Shown here one piece after another: positions 8,305-16,256 of a DNA stretch of 64,000 nucleotides. A program made the position numbers and the translations under genes. This DNA comes from Phenylobacterium sp. (GTDB taxonomy: Bacteria; Pseudomonadota; Alphaproteobacteria; Caulobacterales; Caulobacteraceae): the NCBI RefSeq assembly GCF_004299445.1, contig NZ_SCTC01000021.1, positions 1-64,000 of the forward strand, given 5' to 3'. The notes below the pieces were generated by a model. It was not told where the DNA came from and searched no databases. It was given only the letters and a program-made list of their open reading frames with translations. How positions within the stretch are numbered: the stretch's first letter is position 1; every line of letters begins with the position of its first letter.

Positions 8305-9315
8305 TCAGACGATCCCGCGGAGGGCTTCCGCCAGTTCCTCGACCGCCGCTTCGGTTGTCGCCCACGAACACATGAACCGCACCGAGCCGTCGAGGAAACG
8401 GTAGACGAACCAGCCGGCCGCGTGCAGCGCCGAGAGCCTCTCCTCGTCCATCTGGACGAAGATCCCGTTGGCCTCGACCGGGTGCAGGATGGGGAACGGC
8501 ATCGCCGCGGCCAGCTTCTTCGCCATGGCGTTGGCGTGGGCCGCGTGGCGGATATACGCGCCGTCTTCCAGCATGCCGATGAAGGGCGCGGCGTAGAACC
8601 GGCCCTTGGACGGCAGCTGGCCCGACTGCTTGAGGCGCGCGTCGAACCGCCGGGTCAGGGACTTGTCGAACAGCACGATGGCCTCGGTGGGCGTCATGCC
8701 GGCCTTGGTGCCGCCGATGACCAGCAGATCGACGCCCAGGGTCCTGATGGCCTTCAGGTCGAATCCGGCCGCCGCCGCATTGGCCAGCCGGGCGCCGTCC
8801 AGGTGAACGCCGTAGCCCATGGCCTTCACCGGATCGATCAGCGCCTTCAGAGTCGCTGCGTCGTACACCGTGCCGTACTCGGTGGAGTTGGTGACCGACA
8901 GCGCCGCCGGCGGCTGCCAGTGCGGCTGGTCGGGGGCGGCGAGGGGGGCGGCGAGGCTCGCGGGGTCGATCCGGCCGGATGCGCCCGGCAGCCCGGCGAT
9001 CCGCAGGCCGTGCCCGAAGAATCCGGGCGCGCCGGTCTCGTCGGTGGCCACGTGGCTGTGTTCGTGCGCCAGCACCGCCTCGAACGGCCGGCACAGGGTG
9101 GCGAGGCAGATGGCGTTGGCCGCCGTGCCCGAGGTCACGAACCGTACGTCGGCGTCGGCGTCCAGCAACGTCCGCACCAGATCAGCGGCCCGCGCGCTGA
9201 CCGTGTCGCTGCCATAGCCGGAGGTGAAGCCGGCCCCATTGGCGGCGATCAGCGCCGCCATCGCTTCAGGCGTGGCGGGGGCGGTGTTGTCGGACGCGAA
9301 ATCGTAGCGGGCCAT
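8305..9315 (-). CDS. Threonine aldolase family (beta-eliminating lyase) PLP enzyme
   Basis: A 336-residue fold-type I PLP enzyme of the low-specificity L-threonine aldolase family, which cleaves L-threonine or allo-threonine to glycine and acetaldehyde. Landmarks are the N-terminal FASDNTAPATPEAM, the SGYGSD substrate region, the cofactor-holding VTSGTAANAICLA, EHSHVATDE, the aspartate in GVHLDGARLANA and the Schiff-base lysine in IGGTKAGM. Length fits the family (about 340). The ATG at 9315 is the only start that retains the N-terminal motif. It stands alone, with no obvious operon partner. Related beta-hydroxyamino-acid aldolases with other substrates cannot be excluded. Confidence 0.9.
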   Translation of the reverse strand: MARYDFASDNTAPATPEAMAALIAANGAGFTSGYGSDTVSARAADLVRTLLDADADVRFVTSGTAANAICLATLCRPFEAVLAHEHSHVATDETGAPGFFGHGLRIAGLPGASGRIDPASLAAPLAAPDQPHWQPPAALSVTNSTEYGTVYDAATLKALIDPVKAMGYGVHLDGARLANAAAAGFDLKAIRTLGVDLLVIGGTKAGMTPTEAIVLFDKSLTRRFDARLKQSGQLPSKGRFYAAPFIGMLEDGAYIRHAAHANAMAKKLAAAMPFPILHPVEANGIFVQMDEERLSALHAAGWFVYRFLDGSVRFMCSWATTEAAVEELAEALRGIV

Positions 9316-9365
9316 GCGCGCGGTTGTACGGCGTTGGACCGCGCGGACAAGCCGTCGCGATAACG

Positions 9366-9395
9366 TCCCTCCCGCCGCGGAGGCGGAGGGGGCGG
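9366..9395. repeat. Imperfect CCTCCC palindrome between minus-strand genes
   Basis: CCCTCCCGCC (9367-9376) faces GGCGGAGGG (9383-9391) with a short GC loop. It looks like a degraded member of the intergenic palindrome family seen better at 2751, 12739, 47482 and 57477. It lies just past the epoxide hydrolase stop (9400) on the minus strand. Confidence 0.4.
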
Positions 9396-9399
9396 AAGA

Positions 9400-10551
9400 T
9401 CAGCCGTGCTCGCGGCCCCAGGCCCGCACCTCGTCCACGAACAGGTCCGGCTCCTCCATCGCGGCGAAGTGGCCACCCTGGGGCATCTCGGTCCAGCGGA
9501 CGATGTTGTAGGCGCGCTCGGCGAAGGCGCGCGGTGGAGCCGAGTACAGCGGCTCGCCGGGGAAGTTGGCGAAGGCCGTGGGCGTCTCTACGCGCTCGCC
9601 AGGGCCGAACGCGACCCCACCTTCCTCGACCAGGCCGCGATAGTACCAGGCGCCAGTCGTGAAGCTGTTGGTCATCACGTAGATCATGATGTTCGTCAGC
9701 AGCCGGTCCTTCGGGTAGACCTCGTCCAGCGGCTTCTTCCGCAGGTCGGACCAGTCGTGGAAGCGCTCGGCGATCCAGGCCGCCTGACCCACGGGGTTGC
9801 CCGCCGCCATCCAGGCCAGCGACTGCGGCTTGGAGACCTGCAGGCGGAAATAGGCGCCCATCATCTCCATCGCCGCGGCGGATTTCTGGGCCCAGGCCAC
9901 CTCGTCCTCGGCCTGTGGACCGCCGTGGGGCCGGAAGCCCATCATGTTGAGGTGGATGGCGCGGGCATGTTTGCCGTGGTCGCGACCCAGCCACGAGGTG
10001 ACCATGGCGCCCCAGTCGCCGCCCTGGGCCAGATAGCTGTCATACCCCAGCACTTGCGTCATCAGCGTGTTGAACAGCCGCGCCGTCGAGCGCTGGCCGA
10101 TCGGCCGCTTCGGCTTGGACGAGAACCCGAAGCCGGGGAGGGACGGGACCACCAGGTCGAAGGCGTCGGCCGCGTCGCCGCCGAACCGCGACGGGAACGC
10201 CAGCTTCTCGATCGATTGCCAGAACTCGTAGTGCGAGCCTGGCCAGCCGTGCGTGACGATGAGCGGGCGCTTGCCGCCGGCCTCGCCCACCACGTGCAGG
10301 AAGTGGAGGTCGAAGTCCTCGACGCGGGCCGTGTACTGCGGAAACCGGTTCAGATCGGCCACGGCGGCGCGCCAGTCGTAGGCGTTCGTCCAGTGCTCGC
10401 AGAGCCCCTTCAGCCAGGCTCCATCGGTTCCATAGGTCCAGCCGTCCGGCACATCGGGCTGCAGCGGCCACGGATAGGCCCGCACCTGATCCAGGACGCG
10501 GCCGACCTCGGCCTCGGTCCAGGTCACTTCAAAGGGTTTGATATCCGCCAT
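9400..10551 (-). CDS. Epoxide hydrolase (alpha/beta hydrolase)
   Basis: A 383-residue epoxide hydrolase of the microsomal EH-like family, opening epoxides to vicinal diols. The N-terminal EHN domain is about residues 1-105 (KPFEVTWTEAEVGRVLDQVR). Then come the oxyanion motif HGWPGS, VPSLPGFGFS, the nucleophile elbow GGDWGA (Asp nucleophile) and the C-terminal catalytic His in GGHFAAMEEPD. I chose the ATG at 10551 because of its strong ribosome-binding site (GGGAGG, 5-nt spacer); no signal peptide is seen, so it is cytoplasmic. It lies downstream of the TetR gene on the same strand (60-bp gap) and may be under the same control. Confidence 0.93.
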   Translation of the reverse strand: MADIKPFEVTWTEAEVGRVLDQVRAYPWPLQPDVPDGWTYGTDGAWLKGLCEHWTNAYDWRAAVADLNRFPQYTARVEDFDLHFLHVVGEAGGKRPLIVTHGWPGSHYEFWQSIEKLAFPSRFGGDAADAFDLVVPSLPGFGFSSKPKRPIGQRSTARLFNTLMTQVLGYDSYLAQGGDWGAMVTSWLGRDHGKHARAIHLNMMGFRPHGGPQAEDEVAWAQKSAAAMEMMGAYFRLQVSKPQSLAWMAAGNPVGQAAWIAERFHDWSDLRKKPLDEVYPKDRLLTNIMIYVMTNSFTTGAWYYRGLVEEGGVAFGPGERVETPTAFANFPGEPLYSAPPRAFAERAYNIVRWTEMPQGGHFAAMEEPDLFVDEVRAWGREHG

Positions 10552-10611
10552 GCGCGCCTCCCGTGAGGCCGTCACCCTCACAGGGTTCCCCGTGGGGCGG
10601 TCAAGCGGGCT

Positions 10612-11214
10612 TCACGCCCCCGGCTTCAGCCCCTTCGCCAGGGTCGAGCTGATCTGGTGGTGCAACTGGCGGGCCGCGCCTGGGGGCAGCTTGCCGGCCA
10701 TCTCCAGCACCACCACCCCATGGGTCGCGGCCCAGAACATGGCGCCGATGGCCTCGGGGTCGCCGGCCATCTCGCCGGCGGCGATCTGGTCCTTGACCCA
10801 GGCGGTCTGGGTCTCGTGCGCGCGGCGGCCCGCCGCTTCCAGTTCGGGATAGTGGCTGTCGGCGATCGGCTGGTTCAGATCGAACATCAGCTTGTAGGTG
10901 TGGGGGTGGTCGAAGGCGAAACGGACATAGGCCTCGCCCACGGCTGCGGCTTTGGCCCGCGCGCTCTTGGCCCCCGCCCGCGCCGTCTCCAGCGCCGCGG
11001 CGAACTGGTTGAAGCCGTTCGTGCGCACGGCGGCCAGGATGTCGTCCTTGTCCTGGAAGTAGCGGTAAGGCGTCATCGGCGAGACGCCCAGCTCGGCCGC
11101 CAGCTGGCGCATGGTCACCGCGTCCGGGCCCCGCTCGGCGAACAGCCGCTCGGCCGCCGCGCAAAGGCGTTCGCGGAAGTCGGCGACGTCGGTCTCGGTC
11201 AGTACGCGTGGCAT
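10612..11214 (-). CDS. TetR/AcrR family transcriptional regulator
   Basis: A 200-residue TetR-type repressor. The N-terminal helix-turn-helix is typical: LCAAAERLFAERGPDAVTMR, QLAAELGVSPMTPYRYFQDK (about residues 16-60). It is followed by a helical ligand-binding domain with a WHG-type C-terminal region (FWAATHGVVVLEMAG). I prefer the ATG at 11214; an in-frame TTG at 11223 is possible. It is divergent from the carotenoid oxygenase gene and upstream of the epoxide hydrolase, so it probably controls one or both (inference). Small inverted repeats near 11273-11295 are operator candidates. Confidence 0.92.
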   Translation of the reverse strand: MPRVLTETDVADFRERLCAAAERLFAERGPDAVTMRQLAAELGVSPMTPYRYFQDKDDILAAVRTNGFNQFAAALETARAGAKSARAKAAAVGEAYVRFAFDHPHTYKLMFDLNQPIADSHYPELEAAGRRAHETQTAWVKDQIAAGEMAGDPEAIGAMFWAATHGVVVLEMAGKLPPGAARQLHHQISSTLAKGLKPGA

Positions 11215-11272
11215 TCGACTCAAGCCCCAAGAAAGCCCTTGCCAAGGGGTACGGCCTGCATCATGAATTTAC

Positions 11273-11295
11273 AACGTAAGTTGCACAAGTGCGAC
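11273..11295. promoter_or_regulatory. Candidate TetR operator in the divergent promoter region
   Basis: The 117-bp gap between the TetR and carotenoid oxygenase genes holds two adjoining dyads: CAAC-GTAA-GTTG (11272-11283) and GTTGCAC-AA-GTGCGAC (11280-11295, one mismatch in 7). This spot is AT-richer than its surroundings. Dyads in this place are where a TetR protein would repress both directions. The assignment is inference only. Confidence 0.4.
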
Positions 11296-11331
11296 GTAAC
11301 CAGCACGTAGCGACAAGGGAAGGGAACGGCG

Positions 11332-12726
11332 ATGGACGGCGATGCACGCATCAATCCGTATCTGGCGGGCAATTTCGCCCCGATCCGCTCGGAGGACGAT
11401 TTCGACCTTGTCGTAAAGGGCGAGATTCCGGCGGGCCTGCGCGGCGCCTTGTTCCGTATCGGGCCGAACCCGCAGTTCGACCCCCGCGATCCCAACCACC
11501 ACTGGTTCGCCGGCGACGGCATGGTCCACGCCTTCTATGTTGCCGACGGCAAGGTGGGCTATCGCAACCGCTATGTCCGCACGCCCAAGTGGGAGCTGGA
11601 GCACGAGCACGGCCGCTCGCTGTTCGGCACGTTCGGCAACCCGATGACCACCGACCCGCTGGCCATGGGCAACGAGGGCGGGGTAGCCAACACGAACATC
11701 GTCTGGCACGCCGGTAAGCTCTTGGCGCTGGAAGAGGGCCATCACCCGTTCGCCATGGACCCGCATACGCTCGAGTCCAAGGGTTACGACCGCGAGTTCA
11801 AGGGCAAGGTCACTGCCCACCCCAAGATCGACCCGGTCACCGGCGAGATGATCTGGTTCGCCTACAACGTGGGCGAGATGCCGTTCTCGAAGGGCGTCAG
11901 CTACGGAGTCACCGCCGCCGACGGCCGCCTGGTCAGCCGCCAGGACCTCGAGGCGCCGTTCTCGTCCATGGTCCACGACTTTATGGTCACCCAGAACCAC
12001 GTGCTGTTCCCGATCCTCCCGCTGACCGGCAGCCTGGAACGCGCGATGACCGGCAAGCCGCCGTTCGCCTGGGAGCCGGAGAAGGGCTCGTGGGTGGGCG
12101 TGATGCGCCGTGACGCCGACGTGTCGACCGTCCGCTGGTTCAACACCGAGGCCTGCTACGTCTTCCACCCGCTGAACGCCTGGGAGGAGGACGGCAAGAT
12201 CCACTGCGACGTGATGCGCTACGACGTGGCGCCGCTGTTCCCGAAGGCCGACGGCTCGCCGGGAGAGAAGGCGGCGGCGCGGCTGGTGCGCTGGACCTTC
12301 GATCTGAACGGCGCGTCGGACGCGATCCAGGAGACCAAGCTGGACGACCTGGACGGCGAGTTCCCGCGGGTCGATCCGCGGGTGGAGACGCTGAAGCACC
12401 GCCACGGCTGGTACGCGGCCGACCCGACCGGCAGTGGCACGATCCGCCAGTGCGCCATCGCCCACCTCGACCTTTCCACCGGCAAGCGCCAAGTCTACGA
12501 GCTCAACGGCGGCGACCTGACCTCGGAACCCGTCTTCGTGCCCCGCTCGGCCGATGCGCCCGAGGGCGACGGCTGGCTGACGGCCACGATCTACCGCGCC
12601 GCCGAGAACCGGACCGACCTGGCGATCTTCGAGGCCCAGGACGTGGCCAAGGGCCCCATCGCCATCGCCGAGGTGCCGCGCCGCGTACCGTTCGGCTTCC
12701 ACGGCAACTGGGCGGCCATCGACTAG
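11332..12726 (+). CDS. Carotenoid oxygenase family (carotenoid/stilbene cleavage dioxygenase)
   Basis: A 464-residue seven-bladed propeller Fe(II) dioxygenase of the RPE65/CCD/lignostilbene family, which splits a C=C bond with O2 to give two carbonyls. The four iron-binding histidines sit in expected contexts: KVTAHPKID, SMVHDFM, YVFHPLNA and the C-terminal GFHGNWAA. Other landmarks are GxLFRIGPNPQF and HWFAGDGMVHAF. There is no signal peptide. It could cleave a carotenoid, apocarotenoid or lignin-type stilbene; the sequence alone does not tell. It is divergent from a TetR gene, suggesting substrate-inducible expression. Confidence 0.94.
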   Translation: MDGDARINPYLAGNFAPIRSEDDFDLVVKGEIPAGLRGALFRIGPNPQFDPRDPNHHWFAGDGMVHAFYVADGKVGYRNRYVRTPKWELEHEHGRSLFGTFGNPMTTDPLAMGNEGGVANTNIVWHAGKLLALEEGHHPFAMDPHTLESKGYDREFKGKVTAHPKIDPVTGEMIWFAYNVGEMPFSKGVSYGVTAADGRLVSRQDLEAPFSSMVHDFMVTQNHVLFPILPLTGSLERAMTGKPPFAWEPEKGSWVGVMRRDADVSTVRWFNTEACYVFHPLNAWEEDGKIHCDVMRYDVAPLFPKADGSPGEKAAARLVRWTFDLNGASDAIQETKLDDLDGEFPRVDPRVETLKHRHGWYAADPTGSGTIRQCAIAHLDLSTGKRQVYELNGGDLTSEPVFVPRSADAPEGDGWLTATIYRAAENRTDLAIFEAQDVAKGPIAIAEVPRRVPFGFHGNWAAID

Positions 12727-12738
12727 GCTTTCGTTTGC

Positions 12739-12870
12739 GGCCCTCCTCCCCGCCGGGGGAGGGGGACAATGCGCAGCATGTGGAGGGGGCTTCGCCGAGA
12801 ATGCGAGCTCTGGCCTTGCCCCTTTCCACCCCTTTGGGCGGTCCCCCTCCCCTGTGGCTGAGGAGGGGCC
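12739..12870. repeat. Paired inverted CCTCC/GGAGG repeat element
   Basis: Left arm about 12739-12766 (GGCCCTCCTCCCC, then a G-rich half) and right arm about 12841-12870 (GTCCCCCTCCCC, then GAGGAGGGGCC) form a large inverted pair. An inner pair is TGTGGAGGGGGC (12779-12790) against GCCCCTTTCCACC (12818-12830). This nested design matches the element at 47482-47619. It fills the gap between the carotenoid oxygenase and DUF2855 genes. Confidence 0.6.
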
Positions 12871-12893
12871 GTCGTCATTCTGGAGACTGTCTG

Positions 12894-13943
12894 ATGCGTG
12901 GCTGGGATCTGCTCGTAGACCGGGGCGACCTGACGAAGACGGCCCTGGCCGAAACCGACCTGCAGGTTCCGCTCAGTGAGGGCGAGGCGCTGCTCGAAGT
13001 CGAGAGCTTCGCGCTCACCGCCAACAACATCACCTACGGCGCTGTGGGCGACCAGATCGGCTACTGGAAGTTCTTCCCTGCGCCGGCCGGGCAGGGGCGG
13101 ATTCCGGTCTGGGGTTTCGCGCGCGTTGTGCGCTCCAACGCCGCCGATGCGCCGGAGGGCCTGCGTCTGTTCGGCTACTGGCCGATGTCGAGCCACACCG
13201 TGGCCCGGCTCCAGAAGCGGCCGTCCGGCTACGTCGAGACCTCGGCCCACCGCGCCGAGCTGCCCCCGACCTACAACGCCTACCAGGAGGCTGAGCCCAG
13301 CGACGACGACGACTGGCGCTCGCTGTTGCGACCGTTGTTCATGACCAGCTTCCTGCTGGACGACCAGCTGTCGGACACTCAGCTCGCCACGCTGGTGCTC
13401 TCGAGCGCCTCATCGAAGACGGCGATGGGCCTGGCTTGGCTGGCCCGCCGACGGGGCGTGAAGGTGATCGGCCTGACGTCGCCCGGCCACGCCGGCCTGC
13501 TGCGCGGCACGGGACTCTACGACCAGGTCGTGACCTACGAAGACATCGATGGCCTGAAGGGCGCGGGCCCCGCCGGCTACGTCGATTTCGCCGGCCGCGC
13601 CGCGGTCACCCGCGACGTGCATGCGGCCCTGGGCGATGCGCTGGTGCTCAGCCTCGGTGTCGGCGTCACGCACTGGGACGCCCTTGCGGCGCCCCGGCCG
13701 CAGGTTCCCGGTGTCGCGCCGGTGTTCTTCTTCGCCCCCGACCGCATCCGCCAGCGCGCCCAGGAGTGGGGCATGGCCGAGCTGGACGCCCGCTTCCAGG
13801 CGGCGCTGAAGGCCTTCGTCGCCGACAACGCCTGGCTCAAGCTGCGCCGCCACACCGGCCCAGAGGCGCTGCAGGCGCTCTATGCGGACGTCGTGGCGGG
13901 GGCGGTGAAACCCGACGAAGGCCACATCGTCCTCCCTGGCTAA
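12894..13943 (+). CDS. DUF2855 family protein (MDR-like)
   Basis: A 349-residue protein resembling the DUF2855 family, which has an alcohol-dehydrogenase-like (MDR) fold but unproven activity. Seen: a GroES-like N-terminal half (SFALTANNITYGAVGD, VWGFARVVRS), then a Rossmann-like segment (LVLSSASSKTAMGLAWLARR, KVIGLTSPGHAGLLRGTGLYDQVVTY), which in MDR enzymes binds NAD(P). The zinc ligands of classic alcohol dehydrogenases are not visible. The ATG at 12894 has GGAGA 7 nt upstream; a longer open frame reading back into the previous gene is not credible. It may act on products of the neighbouring oxygenase, but this is inference from position. Confidence 0.82.
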   Translation: MRGWDLLVDRGDLTKTALAETDLQVPLSEGEALLEVESFALTANNITYGAVGDQIGYWKFFPAPAGQGRIPVWGFARVVRSNAADAPEGLRLFGYWPMSSHTVARLQKRPSGYVETSAHRAELPPTYNAYQEAEPSDDDDWRSLLRPLFMTSFLLDDQLSDTQLATLVLSSASSKTAMGLAWLARRRGVKVIGLTSPGHAGLLRGTGLYDQVVTYEDIDGLKGAGPAGYVDFAGRAAVTRDVHAALGDALVLSLGVGVTHWDALAAPRPQVPGVAPVFFFAPDRIRQRAQEWGMAELDARFQAALKAFVADNAWLKLRRHTGPEALQALYADVVAGAVKPDEGHIVLPG

Positions 13944-14036
13944 CGAGGTTCATAAAAACGTATTGCATAATTACTGGACTCGTTGATCGAGCTAAGGCAC
14001 AGCTCCTCCCACATTCTTTTCCGTGTGTGAGGCTTC

Positions 14037-14627
14037 ATGTCCCTGCTCGTCCTGTCCAACATCGTGTCGTCCGGCCGCCCGCTGCCGGCCGGTGACACCG
14101 TGATCCCGGTCGACGCGGTTCCCATGCCGCTGCCCATCGCCGCCGGCGAGCCCAACCCCGGCGGCCGGGTCCGCGCCGTCGTGGGTACGGAGGGCGACGA
14201 CACGCTCGTCCTCGAGGGTGGCGCGACCGGCATCGGCGGGGGCGGCGACGATACTTTTGTGCTGGTCTCGAACGGCGACGCCAAGGGCGTTGAGCGCCTG
14301 GGCGCCATCCTTGATTTCAACGCCGGCGACACGCTGGACCTCAGCCGCCTGGGCGCAAACGCCCGCATCCTGGGCCGCGAGGACGACGACGGCGGCACGC
14401 GCATCTCGATCGACTACGACGGCGACGGCAAGGAGGACGGCTTCGTCCTGACCTTCGAGACCGGCCAGATCGCCCCGTCACCCGACGACGGCGAGTTCCA
14501 CATCCTGCCGTTCCCGATGCCCGGCGACGGCGAAGTCGTCATCCTGCCCGTCGATTTCGATGGCGGCATCGGCGACGGCGAGTTCCACATCCTGCCGTTC
14601 CCGATGCCCGGCGACGGCTGGATCTAA
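14037..14627 (+). CDS. Small RTX-like calcium-binding protein with a perfect repeat
   Basis: A 196-residue acidic protein rich in Gly and Asp. Residues about 50-80 hold RTX/hemolysin-type nonapeptide-like text (GTEGDDTLVLEGGATGIGGG, then GGDDTFVLVSNGD). This is followed by an FNAGDTLDLSRLG stretch of the kind that follows RTX repeats in type I secreted proteins. There is no Sec signal. The C-terminus carries two copies of DGEFHILPFPMPGDG, encoded by a 46-bp perfect repeat. Only about one RTX turn exists, far fewer than in toxins or adhesins. A type I secretion substrate is possible; no transporter is nearby. An AT-rich segment at 13951-13975 probably holds its promoter. Confidence 0.75.
   Translation: MSLLVLSNIVSSGRPLPAGDTVIPVDAVPMPLPIAAGEPNPGGRVRAVVGTEGDDTLVLEGGATGIGGGGDDTFVLVSNGDAKGVERLGAILDFNAGDTLDLSRLGANARILGREDDDGGTRISIDYDGDGKEDGFVLTFETGQIAPSPDDGEFHILPFPMPGDGEVVILPVDFDGGIGDGEFHILPFPMPGDGWI
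14486..14618 (+). repeat. 46-bp perfect direct repeat within the RTX-like gene
   Basis: Copies at 14486-14531 and 14573-14618 are identical over 46 bp, 87 bp (29 codons) apart, in the same reading frame. Identity also at third codon positions points to recent duplication or strong homogenisation. Confidence 0.9.
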
Positions 14628-16132
14628 GGGGCGATCCGGAACTCCAGGGTCTGCATCGAGGGCTTGGCTGTCGGCGCGAGGATCACCCGCGCCTGCAGCA
14701 CCCCCTTGTCGCAGGGGAACGACAGGACCGTCGACATCGCGTTGTCGGCCACGATCGGGTCGGCGGCGCGGCAGGCGCCCAATTTGCCCTTCAGCGCCGC
14801 GATGTCGGCGTTGCGGCGCGCGGCGTCGCGGTCCAGCAGCATGTTCATGGCGAGCGCATCGCGCGCGGACAGCACGTCGCCTGACGCGTAGATCCGCTGC
14901 ACGGTCGCCGCCATGGACTGAAGGGCGGGGCTCACCGGAGTGGTGCGAACCGGGAAGGCCCCGCTCTTCACCAGCGACACGGTCGCGGCCCGCACCGTCA
15001 CGCTGACCGGCGCATAGGTCAGGTTCGAGAACGCGAACACGCCCACGCCCCGCTCAGGCAGCATCAGCACGTTCGAACCATAGCCCGGCAGCCCGCCCGA
15101 GTGGGTGAAGTGCGGGCCCAGCACGCAGTCCGCAAAGGCGATGGTGCCCATCCCGTAGGTTCGCGCCCGGTCGCAGTCGTCGGGGTTGCTTCGGTCCGCT
15201 CGCGTCACCACGCCGGCGAAGTTCTGCCCGCGCACGATCTCGCGCACGCTGGACCGCTTCAGGATGCCATCCTCGGCGCCGTCGCGCGGGGGCCATGCGG
15301 CCAGCTCCCAGGCCATGTAGCGGGCGTAGTCGCTGGCGCTGGTCATCAGCCCGCCCATCGCCCCGAAGGCGCCCGGCCCCAGCGCCGGTTCCTCGACCCA
15401 GCGCCCATCCTCCCAGCGATAGCCAACGGCCAGGCGTCCGGCCGGGGCCTTGGCCAGGTCGTAGCCGGTCGAGGCCATGCCCAGCGGCTTCAGGAACGCG
15501 CCTTCGATGTAGTCGGCGTAGTTCGCGCCCGAGACGTTGGTCACCACCCGTCCGGCCAGGGCATAGCCGTAGTTCGAGTATTCGAACGCCATCCCCGGCG
15601 CCCGCGAGAACGGGACGCCCGCCGCCATGAACCGCGAGAACTCGGCCTCGCTCATCGGCAGCTGCCGGTCGCCCCAAGGGTCGTCCGTCACGAACCCGCC
15701 CACGTGGTTGAGCAGGTCGCGCACGGTGATCTTGGGGCTGTCGGTGGTGGGGTACTTCAGTCCCTTCAGTTCGGGGATGATCGTCTCAGCGGGCGCATCA
15801 AGCGACAGCTTGCCCTCGTCCCGCAGCTTCAGCGCCGCCAGCGCTGTGAAGTTCTTCGACATCGAGGCGATGCGGAAGACCGTGTCGCGGTTCACCGGCG
15901 CGTTCGTTTTCGTATCCTGGACACCCAGGCTGCGCACGTAGGCCAGCTTGCCGTCCACCACGACGCCATAGACCAGGCCGGGCGCATGCCGCTCCTCCAT
16001 GAAGCTCTCGAACAGCGGGTCGATCGCCGCGAAGGCCGCCTTCTGGGCATCCGTCTGCGCCAGCGCCGGCGGGGCCCACAGGACCAGAGGGAGGGCGCAG
16101 GCCAGGCCCGCCCATGACGTTCGCATACCCAT
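14624..16132 (-). CDS. Secreted serine hydrolase, class C beta-lactamase/PBP-like
   Basis: A 502-residue member of the beta-lactamase (serine hydrolase) superfamily. A signal peptide follows the ATG at 16132 (MGMRTSWAGLACALPLVLWA, then PPALAQ), which has GGGGGAG upstream. Catalytic motifs: SxxK in FRIASMSKNF, YxN in YSNYGYAL and the KTG-equivalent HSGGLPGYG. A C-terminal extension of over 100 residues follows the catalytic domain. Such enzymes include D-aminopeptidases, esterases and lactamases; activity cannot be told from the motifs. Its stop overlaps the stop of the convergent RTX-like gene by 4 bp. Confidence 0.9.
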   Translation of the reverse strand: MGMRTSWAGLACALPLVLWAPPALAQTDAQKAAFAAIDPLFESFMEERHAPGLVYGVVVDGKLAYVRSLGVQDTKTNAPVNRDTVFRIASMSKNFTALAALKLRDEGKLSLDAPAETIIPELKGLKYPTTDSPKITVRDLLNHVGGFVTDDPWGDRQLPMSEAEFSRFMAAGVPFSRAPGMAFEYSNYGYALAGRVVTNVSGANYADYIEGAFLKPLGMASTGYDLAKAPAGRLAVGYRWEDGRWVEEPALGPGAFGAMGGLMTSASDYARYMAWELAAWPPRDGAEDGILKRSSVREIVRGQNFAGVVTRADRSNPDDCDRARTYGMGTIAFADCVLGPHFTHSGGLPGYGSNVLMLPERGVGVFAFSNLTYAPVSVTVRAATVSLVKSGAFPVRTTPVSPALQSMAATVQRIYASGDVLSARDALAMNMLLDRDAARRNADIAALKGKLGACRAADPIVADNAMSTVLSFPCDKGVLQARVILAPTAKPSMQTLEFRIAP

Positions 16133-16256
16133 CCGCGTCTCCCCCGAAATGTAACCCGCGTTGCGTTTGCGCCGCGACGCACCAGTCAAACTGGGTCGCC
16201 GCGCTGTTGCCAAGGGGCCTCGTCGGCGCGACCGATGGTCCGGGGAGGAAACGCAC

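Noticed and set aside
11269-12702. A 477-codon minus-strand frame opposite the carotenoid oxygenase
   Set aside because: Antisense shadow; all four iron-binding His contexts are on the plus strand.
12450-12893. N-terminal extension of the DUF2855 frame into the dioxygenase gene
   Set aside because: The extension reads the previous gene in another frame and crosses a repeat; ATG 12894 has a good ribosome-binding site.
14037-14627. RTX toxin or adhesin
   Set aside because: Only about one nonapeptide turn and no pore-forming or transporter genes nearby; called RTX-like only.
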